DNA of 64,000 nucleotides from Algoriphagus lacus (GCF_003583985.1 NZ_QXML01000004.1:248001-312000); one strand, 5' to 3'; positions 43,173-52,439 are shown, numbered from the stretch's first letter. Translations and numbers: made by a program. The notes: generated by a model not told the origin, from the letters alone.

Positions 43173-43203
43173 CACTCCGGATTTTTCCGGGGTGTTTTTT
43201 TTT
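43173..43203 (+). terminator. Terminator after the sortilin-like gene
   Basis: CACTCCGG (43173-43180) pairs with CCGGGGTG (43187-43194), with one G-T pair, followed by a long T-run. It lies 26 bases after the stop and upstream of the APC permease gene. Confidence 0.82.
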
Positions 43204-43233
43204 GTTTTACCTAATCCATTATTTTGACGGAAG

Positions 43234-44523
43234 ATGCCTTCACTCACTAAAATCTCCTGGAAAACCGCTGCCGGTCTTGTCATCGCAAATATGATCGGAA
43301 CCGGAGTTTTTACCAGTTTAGGATTTCAGTTGGCAGAAGTCCAAAATACCTGGTCCATTATTTTGCTTTGGACCTTAGGTGGTGGAATGGCTTTGATCGG
43401 AGCTTTGGTCTATGCTGAACTCGGAACTCACTTTCGAAAAACCGGAGGCGATTACATTTTTCTTTCCGAAACCATCCATCCCTCTGTTGGCTATTTATAT
43501 GCTTGGGTTTCTTTAGCAGTTGGATTTTCGGCACCGATCGCAATTGCTGCGATGGCCATGAATGACTACCTCAGTCCGATGCTAGGAGAAACTATCCTAC
43601 CTGGTCTGTTTTTCCTGCTAGCTGTTCCTGTTGCTCATGCCTTCTCGGTAAGTAGATCAGCCTACTTCCAGGATATTCTTACCCTGATTAAAATCTGTTT
43701 TGTGTTGGCTTTGATTTTTTTGGGATTTGCATTTGCTCCTCGGATCGACTCTTCAGCATTTGATTTTTCTTCCTCCTGGAAGCAGGAGGTATTCATGCCT
43801 GGCTTTGCGGTTTCGCTCATCTATGTCTTCTATGCATACACCGGGTGGAATTCTGCCGCTTACATCATTGAAGAAGTGGATGAGCCTAGAAAGAATCTTC
43901 CCAAAGCACTGATCTGGGCCACCATGTTGGTGATGGTGGTTTACATTCTACTCCAAATTGTCCTGCTTAAACATGCTTCAGTAGATCAGCTTTCCGGCAA
44001 AGTTCAGGTAGCAGATATTGTATTCGGAAACCTGTTCGGCGTAAGAGGCGCACTGTGGGTCAGTTTTTTCATTGCTGTTCAGCTGATCGCGACCATCTCC
44101 GGCTATGCCTGGGTAGGCCCGAGAATCACTTATGCGATGGCAAAAGATTTCCGGCTTTGGCGCCCCTTGGCAAAGGTAAACCCCAATGGAATTCCTGTGC
44201 GGGCGATCGTCTTAAATACCCTGATTAGTTTAGCGCTTTTCCTTTCCGGTTCATTCGAACAGGTGATGCTGTACGCGGGCTTTGTGCTGCAGTTGATGGG
44301 AACCATCACAGTTTATTCCTCACTCCGGATCAAACAGGAAAACGGATTTAAAACTCCGTATAAACCCATGCTTCAGCTTATTTATCTGACATTCAGCACA
44401 TCAGTGTTGGTATACCTGTTTTGGGATAGACCGGTGGAAAGTCTGGCTGGATTGGGAATTCTGGGGCTGGGATTGGTCGTATTTCTGTTGGATAAAAAAG
44501 TTGCAAACGAGTCCTCCGATTAA
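43234..44523 (+). CDS. APC family amino acid permease
   Basis: This 429-residue membrane protein has about twelve hydrophobic helices. The first contains the APC signature GLVIANMIGTGVFTSLGFQ, the unwound substrate-binding region of TM1. It imports amino acids or related compounds by exchange or proton coupling; the substrate is not evident. It stands after a terminator and is convergent with the DinB-like gene, with a 19-base gap and no clear hairpin. Confidence 0.9.
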   Translation: MPSLTKISWKTAAGLVIANMIGTGVFTSLGFQLAEVQNTWSIILLWTLGGGMALIGALVYAELGTHFRKTGGDYIFLSETIHPSVGYLYAWVSLAVGFSAPIAIAAMAMNDYLSPMLGETILPGLFFLLAVPVAHAFSVSRSAYFQDILTLIKICFVLALIFLGFAFAPRIDSSAFDFSSSWKQEVFMPGFAVSLIYVFYAYTGWNSAAYIIEEVDEPRKNLPKALIWATMLVMVVYILLQIVLLKHASVDQLSGKVQVADIVFGNLFGVRGALWVSFFIAVQLIATISGYAWVGPRITYAMAKDFRLWRPLAKVNPNGIPVRAIVLNTLISLALFLSGSFEQVMLYAGFVLQLMGTITVYSSLRIKQENGFKTPYKPMLQLIYLTFSTSVLVYLFWDRPVESLAGLGILGLGLVVFLLDKKVANESSD

Positions 44524-44542
44524 GTGAATTCTACCTACTTGA

Positions 44543-44989
44543 TCAGTTTCCCAGGAGTCTACGGTGGTAATTAATCTGCCCCAAATGGTAGTTAAAATGT
44601 CCGTAAAGGTGGGCCAAAAAGTATCCAATGGACATCGGATATCCGAAAAACGCATGAATCGACATATCTCCCATCCGGCTGGGATCCAGATTCAATAAAG
44701 CAGCTTCGACGATCTTTTTCACTTCAGCCAATTCTTCCATCAGTGCTTCCCGAGGTTCGCCTTTTGCTTCAAATTCCCGATCCCTGTTTCTTACATAGGC
44801 CACGCCACCCAAATCCATCCCAACAAAATGACGAAGGTTCCCAAAAAGATGTAGGGCTAGGTTTCCGGCCGAATTGGAGATTTGCTGATCAACAATCCAA
44901 AGCTTGCTTTCATCCGGATAGCCCATCAACTCCTGGCCAAGTTTATCCAAATCCCGCTGAAAAAGCTGATTAAGTTCTTTTACGTTCAT
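44543..44989 (-). CDS. DinB/DUF1572-like four-helix protein
   Basis: This 148-residue protein has the DinB-like four-helix pattern: NSAGNLALHLFGNLRHFVG carries the first conserved His (metal site), and YFLAHLYGHFNYHLGQINYHRRLL the later His pair. Members of this superfamily bind a divalent metal and include thiol transferases; the role here is unknown. Its start overlaps the end of the muramidase gene by four bases, so they are co-transcribed. Confidence 0.82.
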   Translation of the reverse strand: MNVKELNQLFQRDLDKLGQELMGYPDESKLWIVDQQISNSAGNLALHLFGNLRHFVGMDLGGVAYVRNRDREFEAKGEPREALMEELAEVKKIVEAALLNLDPSRMGDMSIHAFFGYPMSIGYFLAHLYGHFNYHLGQINYHRRLLGN

Positions 44990-45816
44990 GGATGACTGAG
45001 GTGTTTTTGATAGGCTTGGGCCAATTTGATATCGTACTTATTTTGGGCGTAGGCAGGACCATTGTAGCATTTGGCAAATCCTGCCCAGTTTTTATTCCTG
45101 AGATGGGTAACACATCCGAACGCTGAAATGTATCTTCCAAATGCTTCCAGTTGGTTTCGTTCATGGAGGTACATTTCATCCACAAAACCTTGCACCGAAG
45201 GATAGCCAAGCTTTTTCGCATGGAAACCCATGATTTGATAACTTCCCCAAGAAACTGAAGCCAAAGCGGCTTCCCTTACTTTAGGATCAGGCAGCAGGTT
45301 AGCGGCTTTCTCCAAGCGATCATATTCTCTGGTTCCTCCCAGATAATGGGCCTTGGTCCATTTGGAATAAAGCACATCCAAATTGGAAGGATTTGAAATC
45401 AACCTTGGATTAAAACCTCTTTCCTCCAACTGTCGCCAGAAAATATGTCCTTCGAATAGAATCTTTGGTCGTCCATCCACCAAAAAACCTTTCCCACTAC
45501 TTTCCACTTCATTCACTGCTTTTACGGCAGGTAGTTCGAGTTGATGCTTTAGGGCAAAGGCTTTCAGATCCTGTTCTCCCAGAAACTTATCACCTAAAGT
45601 CAAAGCTGGGCGGGTTTTGTCAATCAAAACTGTCCAGGTCTTGATGGCTACTTCCCCATCTACGACGAGGTTGTTCTTTTCCTGAAAGTCCCTCACTGCG
45701 GAATCGGTCATTTCACCAAAATAACCCGTAGTTGGAATCTGATAGCCGAGTTTGCCTAAAAGCTCCTGAAGGTAAGAGACTAATGGGCCTCTGGATTTGA
45801 GTTTTACAGTTTGCAT
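44986..45816 (-). CDS. N-acetylmuramidase with peptidoglycan-binding domain
   Basis: I choose ATG 45816 (276 residues, start MQTVKLKSRG); the frame extends to 45900 without support. An N-terminal peptidoglycan-binding domain (about 5-60, VSYLQELLGKLGYQ, DSAVRDFQEKNNLVVDG) is followed by a DUF3380-type muramidase domain (about 80-276) with AVNEVESSGKGFL, whose Glu is the likely catalytic acid, and WGSYQIMGFHA. No signal peptide is visible, so export would need another route, or it is a phage-endolysin relative. The gene is coupled to the DinB-like gene. Confidence 0.85.
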   Translation of the reverse strand: MQTVKLKSRGPLVSYLQELLGKLGYQIPTTGYFGEMTDSAVRDFQEKNNLVVDGEVAIKTWTVLIDKTRPALTLGDKFLGEQDLKAFALKHQLELPAVKAVNEVESSGKGFLVDGRPKILFEGHIFWRQLEERGFNPRLISNPSNLDVLYSKWTKAHYLGGTREYDRLEKAANLLPDPKVREAALASVSWGSYQIMGFHAKKLGYPSVQGFVDEMYLHERNQLEAFGRYISAFGCVTHLRNKNWAGFAKCYNGPAYAQNKYDIKLAQAYQKHLSHP

Positions 45817-45892
45817 AGCGCTGGATATAAAAATGAAAAGTACTTCAAGATACCTGAAGTACTTCACAAATACCAAAAGATGGCTGGGAAAC

Positions 45893-47296
45893 TCAATCAA
45901 TCACATTCTTTCTTTGACCGTATTTTGATGGACTGGATTCCTTGGGTTGAGTGGGTTTTGATTCAGCTGAAGCCGGTTGCTGAGCCTGAGGTCTTGGCTT
46001 AGGCGGCCTGGGTTGCTCGGATTTTGGTTGCTCAGGTCTTGGTTGATCGGGTCTAGGAGCATCCCCTCCCTGAGGTCTATTTGGTTTTTTCTTTTTCTTC
46101 TTGTTTTTGGATGGTGCAGGAGTTCCTGCGTAACCTGAAGCTTTCGCCTTTTCTCCAAGGTATTCAGGTCCTCGCTCAAATCCTTCCGGAAGGGGATTTT
46201 GAGTCACTTTCATTCCGATCAGGTTTTCTATTCTCACGAATTTGTGCTGATCTTTTGGATTGACAAACGTGATTGCCTCGCCTTCTTTGTCCGCTCTTGC
46301 GGTACGACCGACACGGTGTACGTAATCCTCAGGATCGCCCGGCGTATCGTAATTGATTACCAACTCAATGCCTACCACATCGATCCCACGTGAGATGATA
46401 TCGGTACCAATCAGGATTTTTACAGCTTTATTCTTGAAAGCTGACATAATATTTTCCCGCTCCACTTGCTCGAGATCAGAGTGAAAAGCTTCCACATCAA
46501 AGCCTTTTTTAAGAACCTTATGCAAGGCTTTTACTTTGTCTTTGGTCGAGCAAAAGATAATCACAGCCTCGTAGGCCTTTTGGGAAAGGATATGCCTTAC
46601 CAAGTCTTCTTTTTGGGTGTCGTAGACAGAGTACATACTCTGAGTAACCCCTTCTGCAGTTTTTCCGAGTGCGATGGAAATCTCCACAGGCTTGTTCAGA
46701 ATCTTCATGCTGAACTGCCGAATTTTTGCAGGCATAGTCGCCGAGAATAGAATTGTCTGGCGGTTTTGAGGCAGGTAATTGACGATTTTGAGAATATCGT
46801 CCGAAAAGCCCATATCCATCATCCGGTCAGCTTCATCCAGAATTAAATGTTCCAAAGAAGAAAGGTCCATCTTTCCTCCAGCAAGTAAAGCAATCAATCT
46901 ACCCGGAGTAGCCACGACGATTTCAGCACCGGTTTCCAGGGCTTTCTTTTGTTGTTCCCATACAATCCCGTCTCCTCCACCATAAATGGGTACGGAACTG
47001 ATTCCAAGGAAATAGGAAAAGCCCTGAATCTGCTGATCGATTTGGATGGCAAGTTCACGGGTGGGTGCCAAAATCAGGGTATTCAGAGTCCCTGCACCTG
47101 ATTTTGAAATTCTGTTAAGGATAGGAAGGACAAAAGCGGCAGTTTTTCCGGTTCCGGTTTGTGCGCAAGCAATCAAATCTTTTCCTTCCATGATGACAGG
47201 AATTGCTTTTTCCTGAATCGGAGTGGGTTGATCAAAACCCATTGCATCGAGCCCCTCCTGAAGAGCTGGCTCGAAGTTGAATGTTATAAAATCCAA
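45893..47296 (-). CDS. DEAD-box RNA helicase (RhlE-like)
   Basis: I choose a TTG start at 47296 (467 residues, first residues MDFITFNFEPAL), because the family normally begins just before the Q-motif (GFDQPTPIQ) and an inverted repeat lies within the longer frame to 47428. Motifs in order: AQTGTGKTA (I), PTRELA (Ia), TPGR (Ib), DEADRM (II), SATMP (III), and HRVGRTAR (VI). A C-terminal extension of about 65 residues is rich in Pro, Gln, Lys and Arg (low complexity) and probably binds RNA. Likely roles are RNA remodelling, ribosome assembly or cold adaptation. Confidence 0.9.
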   Translation of the reverse strand: MDFITFNFEPALQEGLDAMGFDQPTPIQEKAIPVIMEGKDLIACAQTGTGKTAAFVLPILNRISKSGAGTLNTLILAPTRELAIQIDQQIQGFSYFLGISSVPIYGGGDGIVWEQQKKALETGAEIVVATPGRLIALLAGGKMDLSSLEHLILDEADRMMDMGFSDDILKIVNYLPQNRQTILFSATMPAKIRQFSMKILNKPVEISIALGKTAEGVTQSMYSVYDTQKEDLVRHILSQKAYEAVIIFCSTKDKVKALHKVLKKGFDVEAFHSDLEQVERENIMSAFKNKAVKILIGTDIISRGIDVVGIELVINYDTPGDPEDYVHRVGRTARADKEGEAITFVNPKDQHKFVRIENLIGMKVTQNPLPEGFERGPEYLGEKAKASGYAGTPAPSKNKKKKKKPNRPQGGDAPRPDQPRPEQPKSEQPRPPKPRPQAQQPASAESKPTQPKESSPSKYGQRKNVID

Positions 47297-47328
47297 ATTA
47301 TAAGGTGATTTACGAGAGTAAAAAGGTG

Positions 47329-47353
47329 TCGGTATCCTTACCGATGTCGGTAA
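47329..47353. promoter_or_regulatory. TTACCGA/TCGGTAA inverted repeat with extra half-site
   Basis: TTACCGA (47338-47344) and TCGGTAA (47347-47353) form an inverted repeat, with another TCGGTA at 47329-47334 and a TTACCGA at 47461-47467. All lie in the divergent region between the helicase and the gene at 47482. They may be operators for one or both genes; no regulator gene is adjacent. Confidence 0.4.
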
Positions 47354-47481
47354 ATATACGCCCTTAATGCATAGAAAGCCAATCCTTAAGCCATTGATCT
47401 CCTTTCCTTTCATGGAAAAACAAATCAATTGGCATCAATTCCAAGTTTGGCCTATATTACTTACCGATTCTAATCGCTACC

Positions 47482-48540
47482 ATGACTTTTCCCCGCATTG
47501 TTGGACTTCTCTTGTTGCTCCTGATGTTTTGGGCCCCTTTAATGCTCCAAGGCCAAAACTTCAGGTTAAAAGGAAGAATTATGGACTTTGACATTCAAGA
47601 ACCTATCGATGGTGCATCTGTCACCCTCCGCAATACACCTTATGGAGGGCTTAGCAATGGCGCAGGAATTTTTCTGATGGAAAAGGTCCTTTCAGATAAA
47701 TACACTCTCGCTATTAACTACCCTGGATACAATACCTATGAGCAGGTGATCAAACTGGACAAAGACCTGGATTTGGGTAACATTTTCCTGGTCAAATTTG
47801 GAAGTGAAGGTACCGGCTCTGCCTTGCAAAAAACCATCCGTGCCACCAATGTCAGCCGATTGCTGGTGGAGAGGCCCAATTTCATCGGAAATACGTTTTA
47901 CGGAATTCCACCAGAGCCCAAAAAAGTCGAAGGAAATTTCTACCTCGACAACAAATGGAACATTGCCTCCATCCTCCTCTATCGGGAACAAACGGTCCTG
48001 GAAGGCTTTAGGGTACGGTACAACATCAACTCCAATCTGTTTGAATTGTGGGAACCGGAAAGCAGTCAAGTCACCACCGTGCCCGGCTTGCGTATCCAAA
48101 ACATTGTCTGGATGGACAGTAGCTATCAGGTGCCAAGGTATTTTGTCAACGGCATGGACTTCAGAGAAGACAACGTGCCGATTTCGGGTTTTTTCGAAGT
48201 TTTGGTCGAGGGAAAACTGCCTCTGATGCGGCGCACGATGGCAATTTTCAAAGAATCCAATTACAATACAGCACTGATGGTCGGAAACCGAAATGATCAA
48301 ATCATCAAACGGAATGTCTATTATTACCTGAAGGGAAAGGATCTCTTTGAGGTTCCAAAAAAACGCAAGGAACTCTTCCAAATCTTTGGAGACCAAGCGG
48401 CAGCAATTGAAGCTTTTGTGAATGCCAACGGTATCGACCTTAAGGACAGAACTTCCATTTTCCAAATGTTCACCTTTTACAATTCCCAGTTTCCAGGTTT
48501 CGTCCCAATCATGGATCAGCTGCTGGATGAGAAAAATTAA
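47482..48540 (+). CDS. Secreted carboxypeptidase-regulatory-like domain protein, unknown function
   Basis: This 352-residue protein has a signal peptide (1-25, ending LQGQ). Residues 28-105 form a CarboxypepD_reg-like beta-sandwich (RLKGRIMDFDIQEPIDGASVTL, GGLSNGAGIFLM, YTLAINYPGYN). The remaining 240 residues are not recognised and contain aromatic-rich beta segments. In Bacteroidota this N-terminal domain is common in TonB receptors, but here no receptor plug or barrel follows. It lies 18 bases upstream of the gamma-glutamyltransferase gene and is probably co-transcribed. Confidence 0.8.
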   Translation: MTFPRIVGLLLLLLMFWAPLMLQGQNFRLKGRIMDFDIQEPIDGASVTLRNTPYGGLSNGAGIFLMEKVLSDKYTLAINYPGYNTYEQVIKLDKDLDLGNIFLVKFGSEGTGSALQKTIRATNVSRLLVERPNFIGNTFYGIPPEPKKVEGNFYLDNKWNIASILLYREQTVLEGFRVRYNINSNLFELWEPESSQVTTVPGLRIQNIVWMDSSYQVPRYFVNGMDFREDNVPISGFFEVLVEGKLPLMRRTMAIFKESNYNTALMVGNRNDQIIKRNVYYYLKGKDLFEVPKKRKELFQIFGDQAAAIEAFVNANGIDLKDRTSIFQMFTFYNSQFPGFVPIMDQLLDEKN

Positions 48541-48558
48541 ATCACCAATTACCCAAAT

Positions 48559-50430
48559 ATGAAGAAACTCCTACTTCTCGCATTTATCCTGCTCACCTTC
48601 AATTCCCATGGACAAGGTCTCCCCGGACTTGGTGCAGGAACAACCCCCAATAACCGCCCCATCCTTCATGGGAAAAACTGGGTAGCCATCACCGGAAAAC
48701 CGCTTGCAGCTACCGCAGGAGCGATGGTTTTCCAACAGGGTGGAAATGCTGTTGATGCTGCCTGTGCGATGATTGCAGCCACGTCCACTATGTGGGATGT
48801 GCTTTCCTGGGGTGGAGAAACTCAAGCACTCATTTACAATCCAAACACCAAAAAAGTCATCGCGATCAATGCCATGGGTGTGGCCCCAACTGGTGCTACT
48901 GTGGATTTCTACAAATCCCAAGGAATGGATTACCCACCACAGTTTGGTCCCTTGGCAGCGACAACTCCCGGTACACCCGGAGGCATCATGACGATGCTGG
49001 CAGAGTATGGTAAACTGAGTTTGGAGCAAATTCTTAAGCCTGCGATGGACTTGGCTAAAGGCTATCCAATCGAAGCCCAAACTGCAAATGCAATCGAAAC
49101 CCAAAAGGCACGAATTAAAGAATGGCCATATTCCAAAAAGGTTTTTCTTCCTCATTTGGGTGAAAAGCGGGAAGCTCCCGAAGCAGGAGAAATTTTCGTT
49201 CAGGAAGACTTATACCAGACCTTATCCAAACTGGTGGAAGCCGAGCGGGCGGCGCTGAAAGCAGGAAAAAGCCGAAAAGAAGCCATTTACGCGGCATATG
49301 ATCGATTTTACAAAGGAGACATCGCCAAGGAAATCGTCCGTGGAACACGCGAGCAAGGCGGGCTTTTCACCGAATCGGATCTGGCCAACTGGAAAGTAAA
49401 AATCGAAGAACCCCTTCATGTCAACTATCGGGGAGTCGACGTCTACAAACTTCAGGAATGGACCCAAGGACCGGCTTTGCTCCAGTCCCTGAATATTCTG
49501 GAAAACTTTGACCTCCGATCCATGGGTTACAATTCCGCCAATTACATCAACACCGTTTATCAAGCCATGAGTTTGGCGTTTGCCGATAGGGATTTCTACT
49601 ATGGCGATCCAGCCTTTGTCAAGTCACCCATGAAAGGCCTTCTTTCAAAAGACTACGCAAAAGCACGAGCCAAACTGATCGGAGATGTCAATGATCCGTC
49701 AATCACCGCAGGTGACCCCTATCCATTCCAAGGCGAAACCAACCCATATCTGGATTTGCTGAAAAAGAATCAAGAAGCTGTGGCTGAATTGAATCCATCT
49801 GAGATCAATTCCACTGTGGATCAAAAATTCCTCAACGACTTCCAAAGCGGAACGACTTCCGTGCAATCCGCAGATGCCGAGGGTTGGGTAGTCTCCGTGA
49901 CCCCTTCAGGAGGATGGATACCGGCAGTGATCGCTGGTAATACAGGCGTGGGACTCTCCCAACGGATGCAAAGTTTTGTTCTGGATAAAAATCTGAACCC
50001 TTACAATCTCCCCGAGCCAGGCAAAAGACCACGGGTAACCTTGACTCCAAGTATGGCAATGAAAGACGGAAAGCCCTACCTCGCATTTTCGGTTCAGGGT
50101 GGCGATTCACAGGATCAAAACCTCTTGCAGTTTTTGATCAATGTGGTTGATTTTGACATGAATGTGCAGGAGGCCGTAGAGGCGGCCAATTTCAACTCCT
50201 ACCAGATGCAAAGCAGTTTTGGAGACCATGAGATCAAGCCGGGAGCGATTACCCTGAGAGAAGACACTCCGGATTGGGTGAGGAAAGACCTGCTCAAGCG
50301 CGGCTATGTAATGGACTTCTGGACCAAAACTTCCGGTCCGATCACGGCTATCTGGATCGACTGGAAACACGGTGGCACGTTCTGGGGAGGCGCCAGCAAT
50401 TACGGAGACGACTACGGGATTGCGTGGTAA
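48559..50430 (+). CDS. Gamma-glutamyltransferase family protein, exported
   Basis: This 623-residue protein has a signal peptide (1-19, ending SHGQ). The GGT N-terminal half has PLAATAGAMVFQQGGNAVDAA and GGIMTMLAEYGKL; the autocleavage/nucleophile Thr is Thr432 in GTTSVQSADAEG, where the first Thr of TT is the new N-terminus after processing. The residues after it differ from the TTHxSVVD norm, which suggests an altered acceptor or a cephalosporin acylase-like variant. It would act in the periplasm on glutathione-like gamma-glutamyl compounds. A terminator follows. Confidence 0.88.
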   Translation: MKKLLLLAFILLTFNSHGQGLPGLGAGTTPNNRPILHGKNWVAITGKPLAATAGAMVFQQGGNAVDAACAMIAATSTMWDVLSWGGETQALIYNPNTKKVIAINAMGVAPTGATVDFYKSQGMDYPPQFGPLAATTPGTPGGIMTMLAEYGKLSLEQILKPAMDLAKGYPIEAQTANAIETQKARIKEWPYSKKVFLPHLGEKREAPEAGEIFVQEDLYQTLSKLVEAERAALKAGKSRKEAIYAAYDRFYKGDIAKEIVRGTREQGGLFTESDLANWKVKIEEPLHVNYRGVDVYKLQEWTQGPALLQSLNILENFDLRSMGYNSANYINTVYQAMSLAFADRDFYYGDPAFVKSPMKGLLSKDYAKARAKLIGDVNDPSITAGDPYPFQGETNPYLDLLKKNQEAVAELNPSEINSTVDQKFLNDFQSGTTSVQSADAEGWVVSVTPSGGWIPAVIAGNTGVGLSQRMQSFVLDKNLNPYNLPEPGKRPRVTLTPSMAMKDGKPYLAFSVQGGDSQDQNLLQFLINVVDFDMNVQEAVEAANFNSYQMQSSFGDHEIKPGAITLREDTPDWVRKDLLKRGYVMDFWTKTSGPITAIWIDWKHGGTFWGGASNYGDDYGIAW

Positions 50431-50457
50431 ACCTTCGGTATGAGGAATTAGGAATGA

Positions 50458-50488
50458 AAGGAACAAGCCTTCGCTTGTTCCTTTTTTT
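50458..50488 (+). terminator. Terminator after the gamma-glutamyltransferase gene
   Basis: AAGGAACAAGC (50458-50468) pairs perfectly with GCTTGTTCCTT (50473-50483) around a CTTC loop, with a T-run. It is among the strongest terminators in the window. Confidence 0.92.
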
Positions 50489-50816
50489 GTGCCTCTTGGC
50501 TTGATTGGTACAAGTATTCAAACTTGAATCTATCATTATGAGGTCTAGGACTGCTTATAAACGCTTCCAGAATTTTTTATTGAAAACTATCTGTAAGAGT
50601 CAAACCATATTAATGGTTTTGCATTTGATCAAATCTATCTTCAAAAGATGGTCCTCTACCTTTTTTGCCTACAGCAGTATCTTTAGATGGCAGTCGTTTA
50701 GCCAAAAAAGGTACTTTTTTGACCTTTTTTTGAAACAGCTATTCCTTTTTTGGTAGGTAGGTTTTCCTTTGAAGACAGTTCTGTAACCTCAGAAGGTCAA
50801 AGTCTTTCCAGCTTTC
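50489..50816. other. AT-rich intergenic stretch with an inverted repeat
   Basis: No gene is supported here. TACCTTTTTTGCC (50657-50669) and GCCAAAAAAGGTA (50701-50713) are near-complementary arms about 31 bases apart. An 83-codon frame across it has no recognisable family or start context and is not called. Confidence 0.4.
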
Positions 50817-52310
50817 TTACACCTTCTTCGAATACACGTTCCCAAACCGGTCCTTTACTTCCACCACCAGATTCTCTTTGGATTCGGGTTTGAAGAAAAA
50901 CATGTGGTCATTTAGTTGCGGCTCAACCCACGAACGACGGGCAGGAAGGTTAGGCCCTGAATGCAGCTCTGTACTCCAGGGATCGACGGCAAGTTTCTTT
51001 TCGGCTGCGCCTTTTTTCACCCCGTTTTCAAACCAATTAATCTCCCAAGCGGGATCGTAATTCCAGCAGTTGATTGACATCTGATCCGGAAAGTCGGCAT
51101 GGTAGCCCACAGGATAGATTCTAAACTGGTCTTCGATGTCCATTCCTGTTCCTTTGTATTTCCAGCGGAGCTCGGATCCTTTGGCCTCATAGACTGCATA
51201 CCCGTTTGGCGTACCGTCGTGGCAGATGGGACCAGACCACCATGCCCCACAGACTGTGCCATGACAATGTTCGTAAACATGGCCATTGATCATGTTGTCA
51301 TTGAAGTGGGTATGACCGGAAAGGATGTGGGCTTGGTATCCTTCCAGCATTCGGTAGAGATGCTCGCGATTACTTACTGTACCGCCAAGTGGATCGGTTT
51401 TCGGATAGCGCTGGAGATTGCCGGTCACCGTAGGAATATGGAGGGAAATAACGACTGTCTTTCCTTTTTCAACAGTTTTAAGATCCTGTTCCAACCAAGC
51501 CAGCTGATCCTCCGGAAGATGTCCGATGTAGCGGGAACCCGCACCCAGGTAAAATACGTCATCCAGCACGATGTAGTGGATTTCTCCGCGATTCCATGAG
51601 TAATAGGTCGGTCCAAAATGCCCTTTGAAAGTTCCCGCAGTCCAGGCATCCGAACGCACCCCAAAGTCCATGTCGTGATTTCCGATTACTTGAAAAAAAG
51701 GAATGTCATACATCTGAATGGACTGATTGTATTCTTTGAACAGTTCCAGTTTGTCATAAACCAAATCCCCACAGCCAATACCAAATGCATTCGGATCATT
51801 AAGGGAGGCAATCGTTTTGACAACATCCGGGGCAGCAACTGTCAGGAGTTGATTGGCTTCAAATTCATCCTGAATCTGGGTGTCGGAAAGCAGCAGGAAA
51901 TGGTGGTTGGCGTCAGACTGAGTGGTTTTTTTAAGATCAAAGCTCAGGGCCTGTTCCGTTTTGGACTTGTCAATGGCCTGAAAAAAAGAAGCCGAACCAT
52001 TGGCCTGTTTTTTAATTTCATAACCCCCAGGAAGAGAAACAAACACAAAGTCACGGTCCGAACCGGAAATCAGGTCAAACTCTCCGGCGGCATTGGTTTG
52101 CACCACGAGCCGACCATCGGAAACGGCAACTCCAGACAGGCCCTTTCCCGCCGAACTCACTTTTCCCTTGATTCGAATCGGGTAAAAAAGCGTAGGTAAT
52201 GTCTGTATGGGAAATTCCCGCTGGATCTCCGCTAAGACTGAATCGCCAAAACTCAGCCAAGCGGCAGAGGTCAGGCCAATGCTTTTGATAAAATCTCTTC
52301 TGTTGAACAT
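50817..52310 (-). CDS. Calcineurin-like metallophosphoesterase, Tat-exported
   Basis: This 497-residue protein has a twin-arginine signal (NRRDFIKSIGLTSAAWLSF). A beta-sandwich domain (about 45-130) precedes the phosphoesterase core with LLLSDTQIQDE, GCGDLVYD, VIGNHDMDFG, LHIPTV and SGHTHFND, the five metal-site motifs in order; the first is DTQ instead of DxH, as in a subset of the family. A C-terminal domain (about 370-497) follows. It probably hydrolyses phosphoesters at the cell envelope. It is 129 bases after the phoD-like gene on the same strand. Confidence 0.9.
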   Translation of the reverse strand: MFNRRDFIKSIGLTSAAWLSFGDSVLAEIQREFPIQTLPTLFYPIRIKGKVSSAGKGLSGVAVSDGRLVVQTNAAGEFDLISGSDRDFVFVSLPGGYEIKKQANGSASFFQAIDKSKTEQALSFDLKKTTQSDANHHFLLLSDTQIQDEFEANQLLTVAAPDVVKTIASLNDPNAFGIGCGDLVYDKLELFKEYNQSIQMYDIPFFQVIGNHDMDFGVRSDAWTAGTFKGHFGPTYYSWNRGEIHYIVLDDVFYLGAGSRYIGHLPEDQLAWLEQDLKTVEKGKTVVISLHIPTVTGNLQRYPKTDPLGGTVSNREHLYRMLEGYQAHILSGHTHFNDNMINGHVYEHCHGTVCGAWWSGPICHDGTPNGYAVYEAKGSELRWKYKGTGMDIEDQFRIYPVGYHADFPDQMSINCWNYDPAWEINWFENGVKKGAAEKKLAVDPWSTELHSGPNLPARRSWVEPQLNDHMFFFKPESKENLVVEVKDRFGNVYSKKV

Positions 52311-52333
52311 GGATGGGGTGGTGGGTTAGGTTA

Positions 52334-52415
52334 ATTCATCATTCGATATTCGAGGATCGACATTCGAAATTTAAAAATATCGGACTCCGAATGATGAATA
52401 TCGAACATCGAATGC
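52334..52415. repeat. TCGA-rich intergenic repeat with 12-base inverted arms
   Basis: ATTCATCATTCG (52334-52345) and CGAATGATGAAT (52388-52399) are inverted copies. Between and after them, short units such as ATATTCGA, ACATTCGAA and ATCGAACATCGAAT recur. It fills the gap between the phosphoesterase and PhoD genes. The style resembles dispersed TCGA-type intergenic repeats in Bacteroidota genomes, but other copies are not present in this window. Confidence 0.6.
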
Positions 52416-52439
52416 AAAACTTGATACTAGCTACTTGCT

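Noticed and set aside
47692..48465. 257-codon antisense frame across the 47482 gene
   Set aside because: Long but a shadow of a gene with a signal peptide and a recognised domain; no motif is seen in the antisense product.
50505..50756. 83-codon frame in the gap after the gamma-glutamyltransferase gene
   Set aside because: AT-driven composition, no family, no promoter; the region contains an inverted repeat instead.
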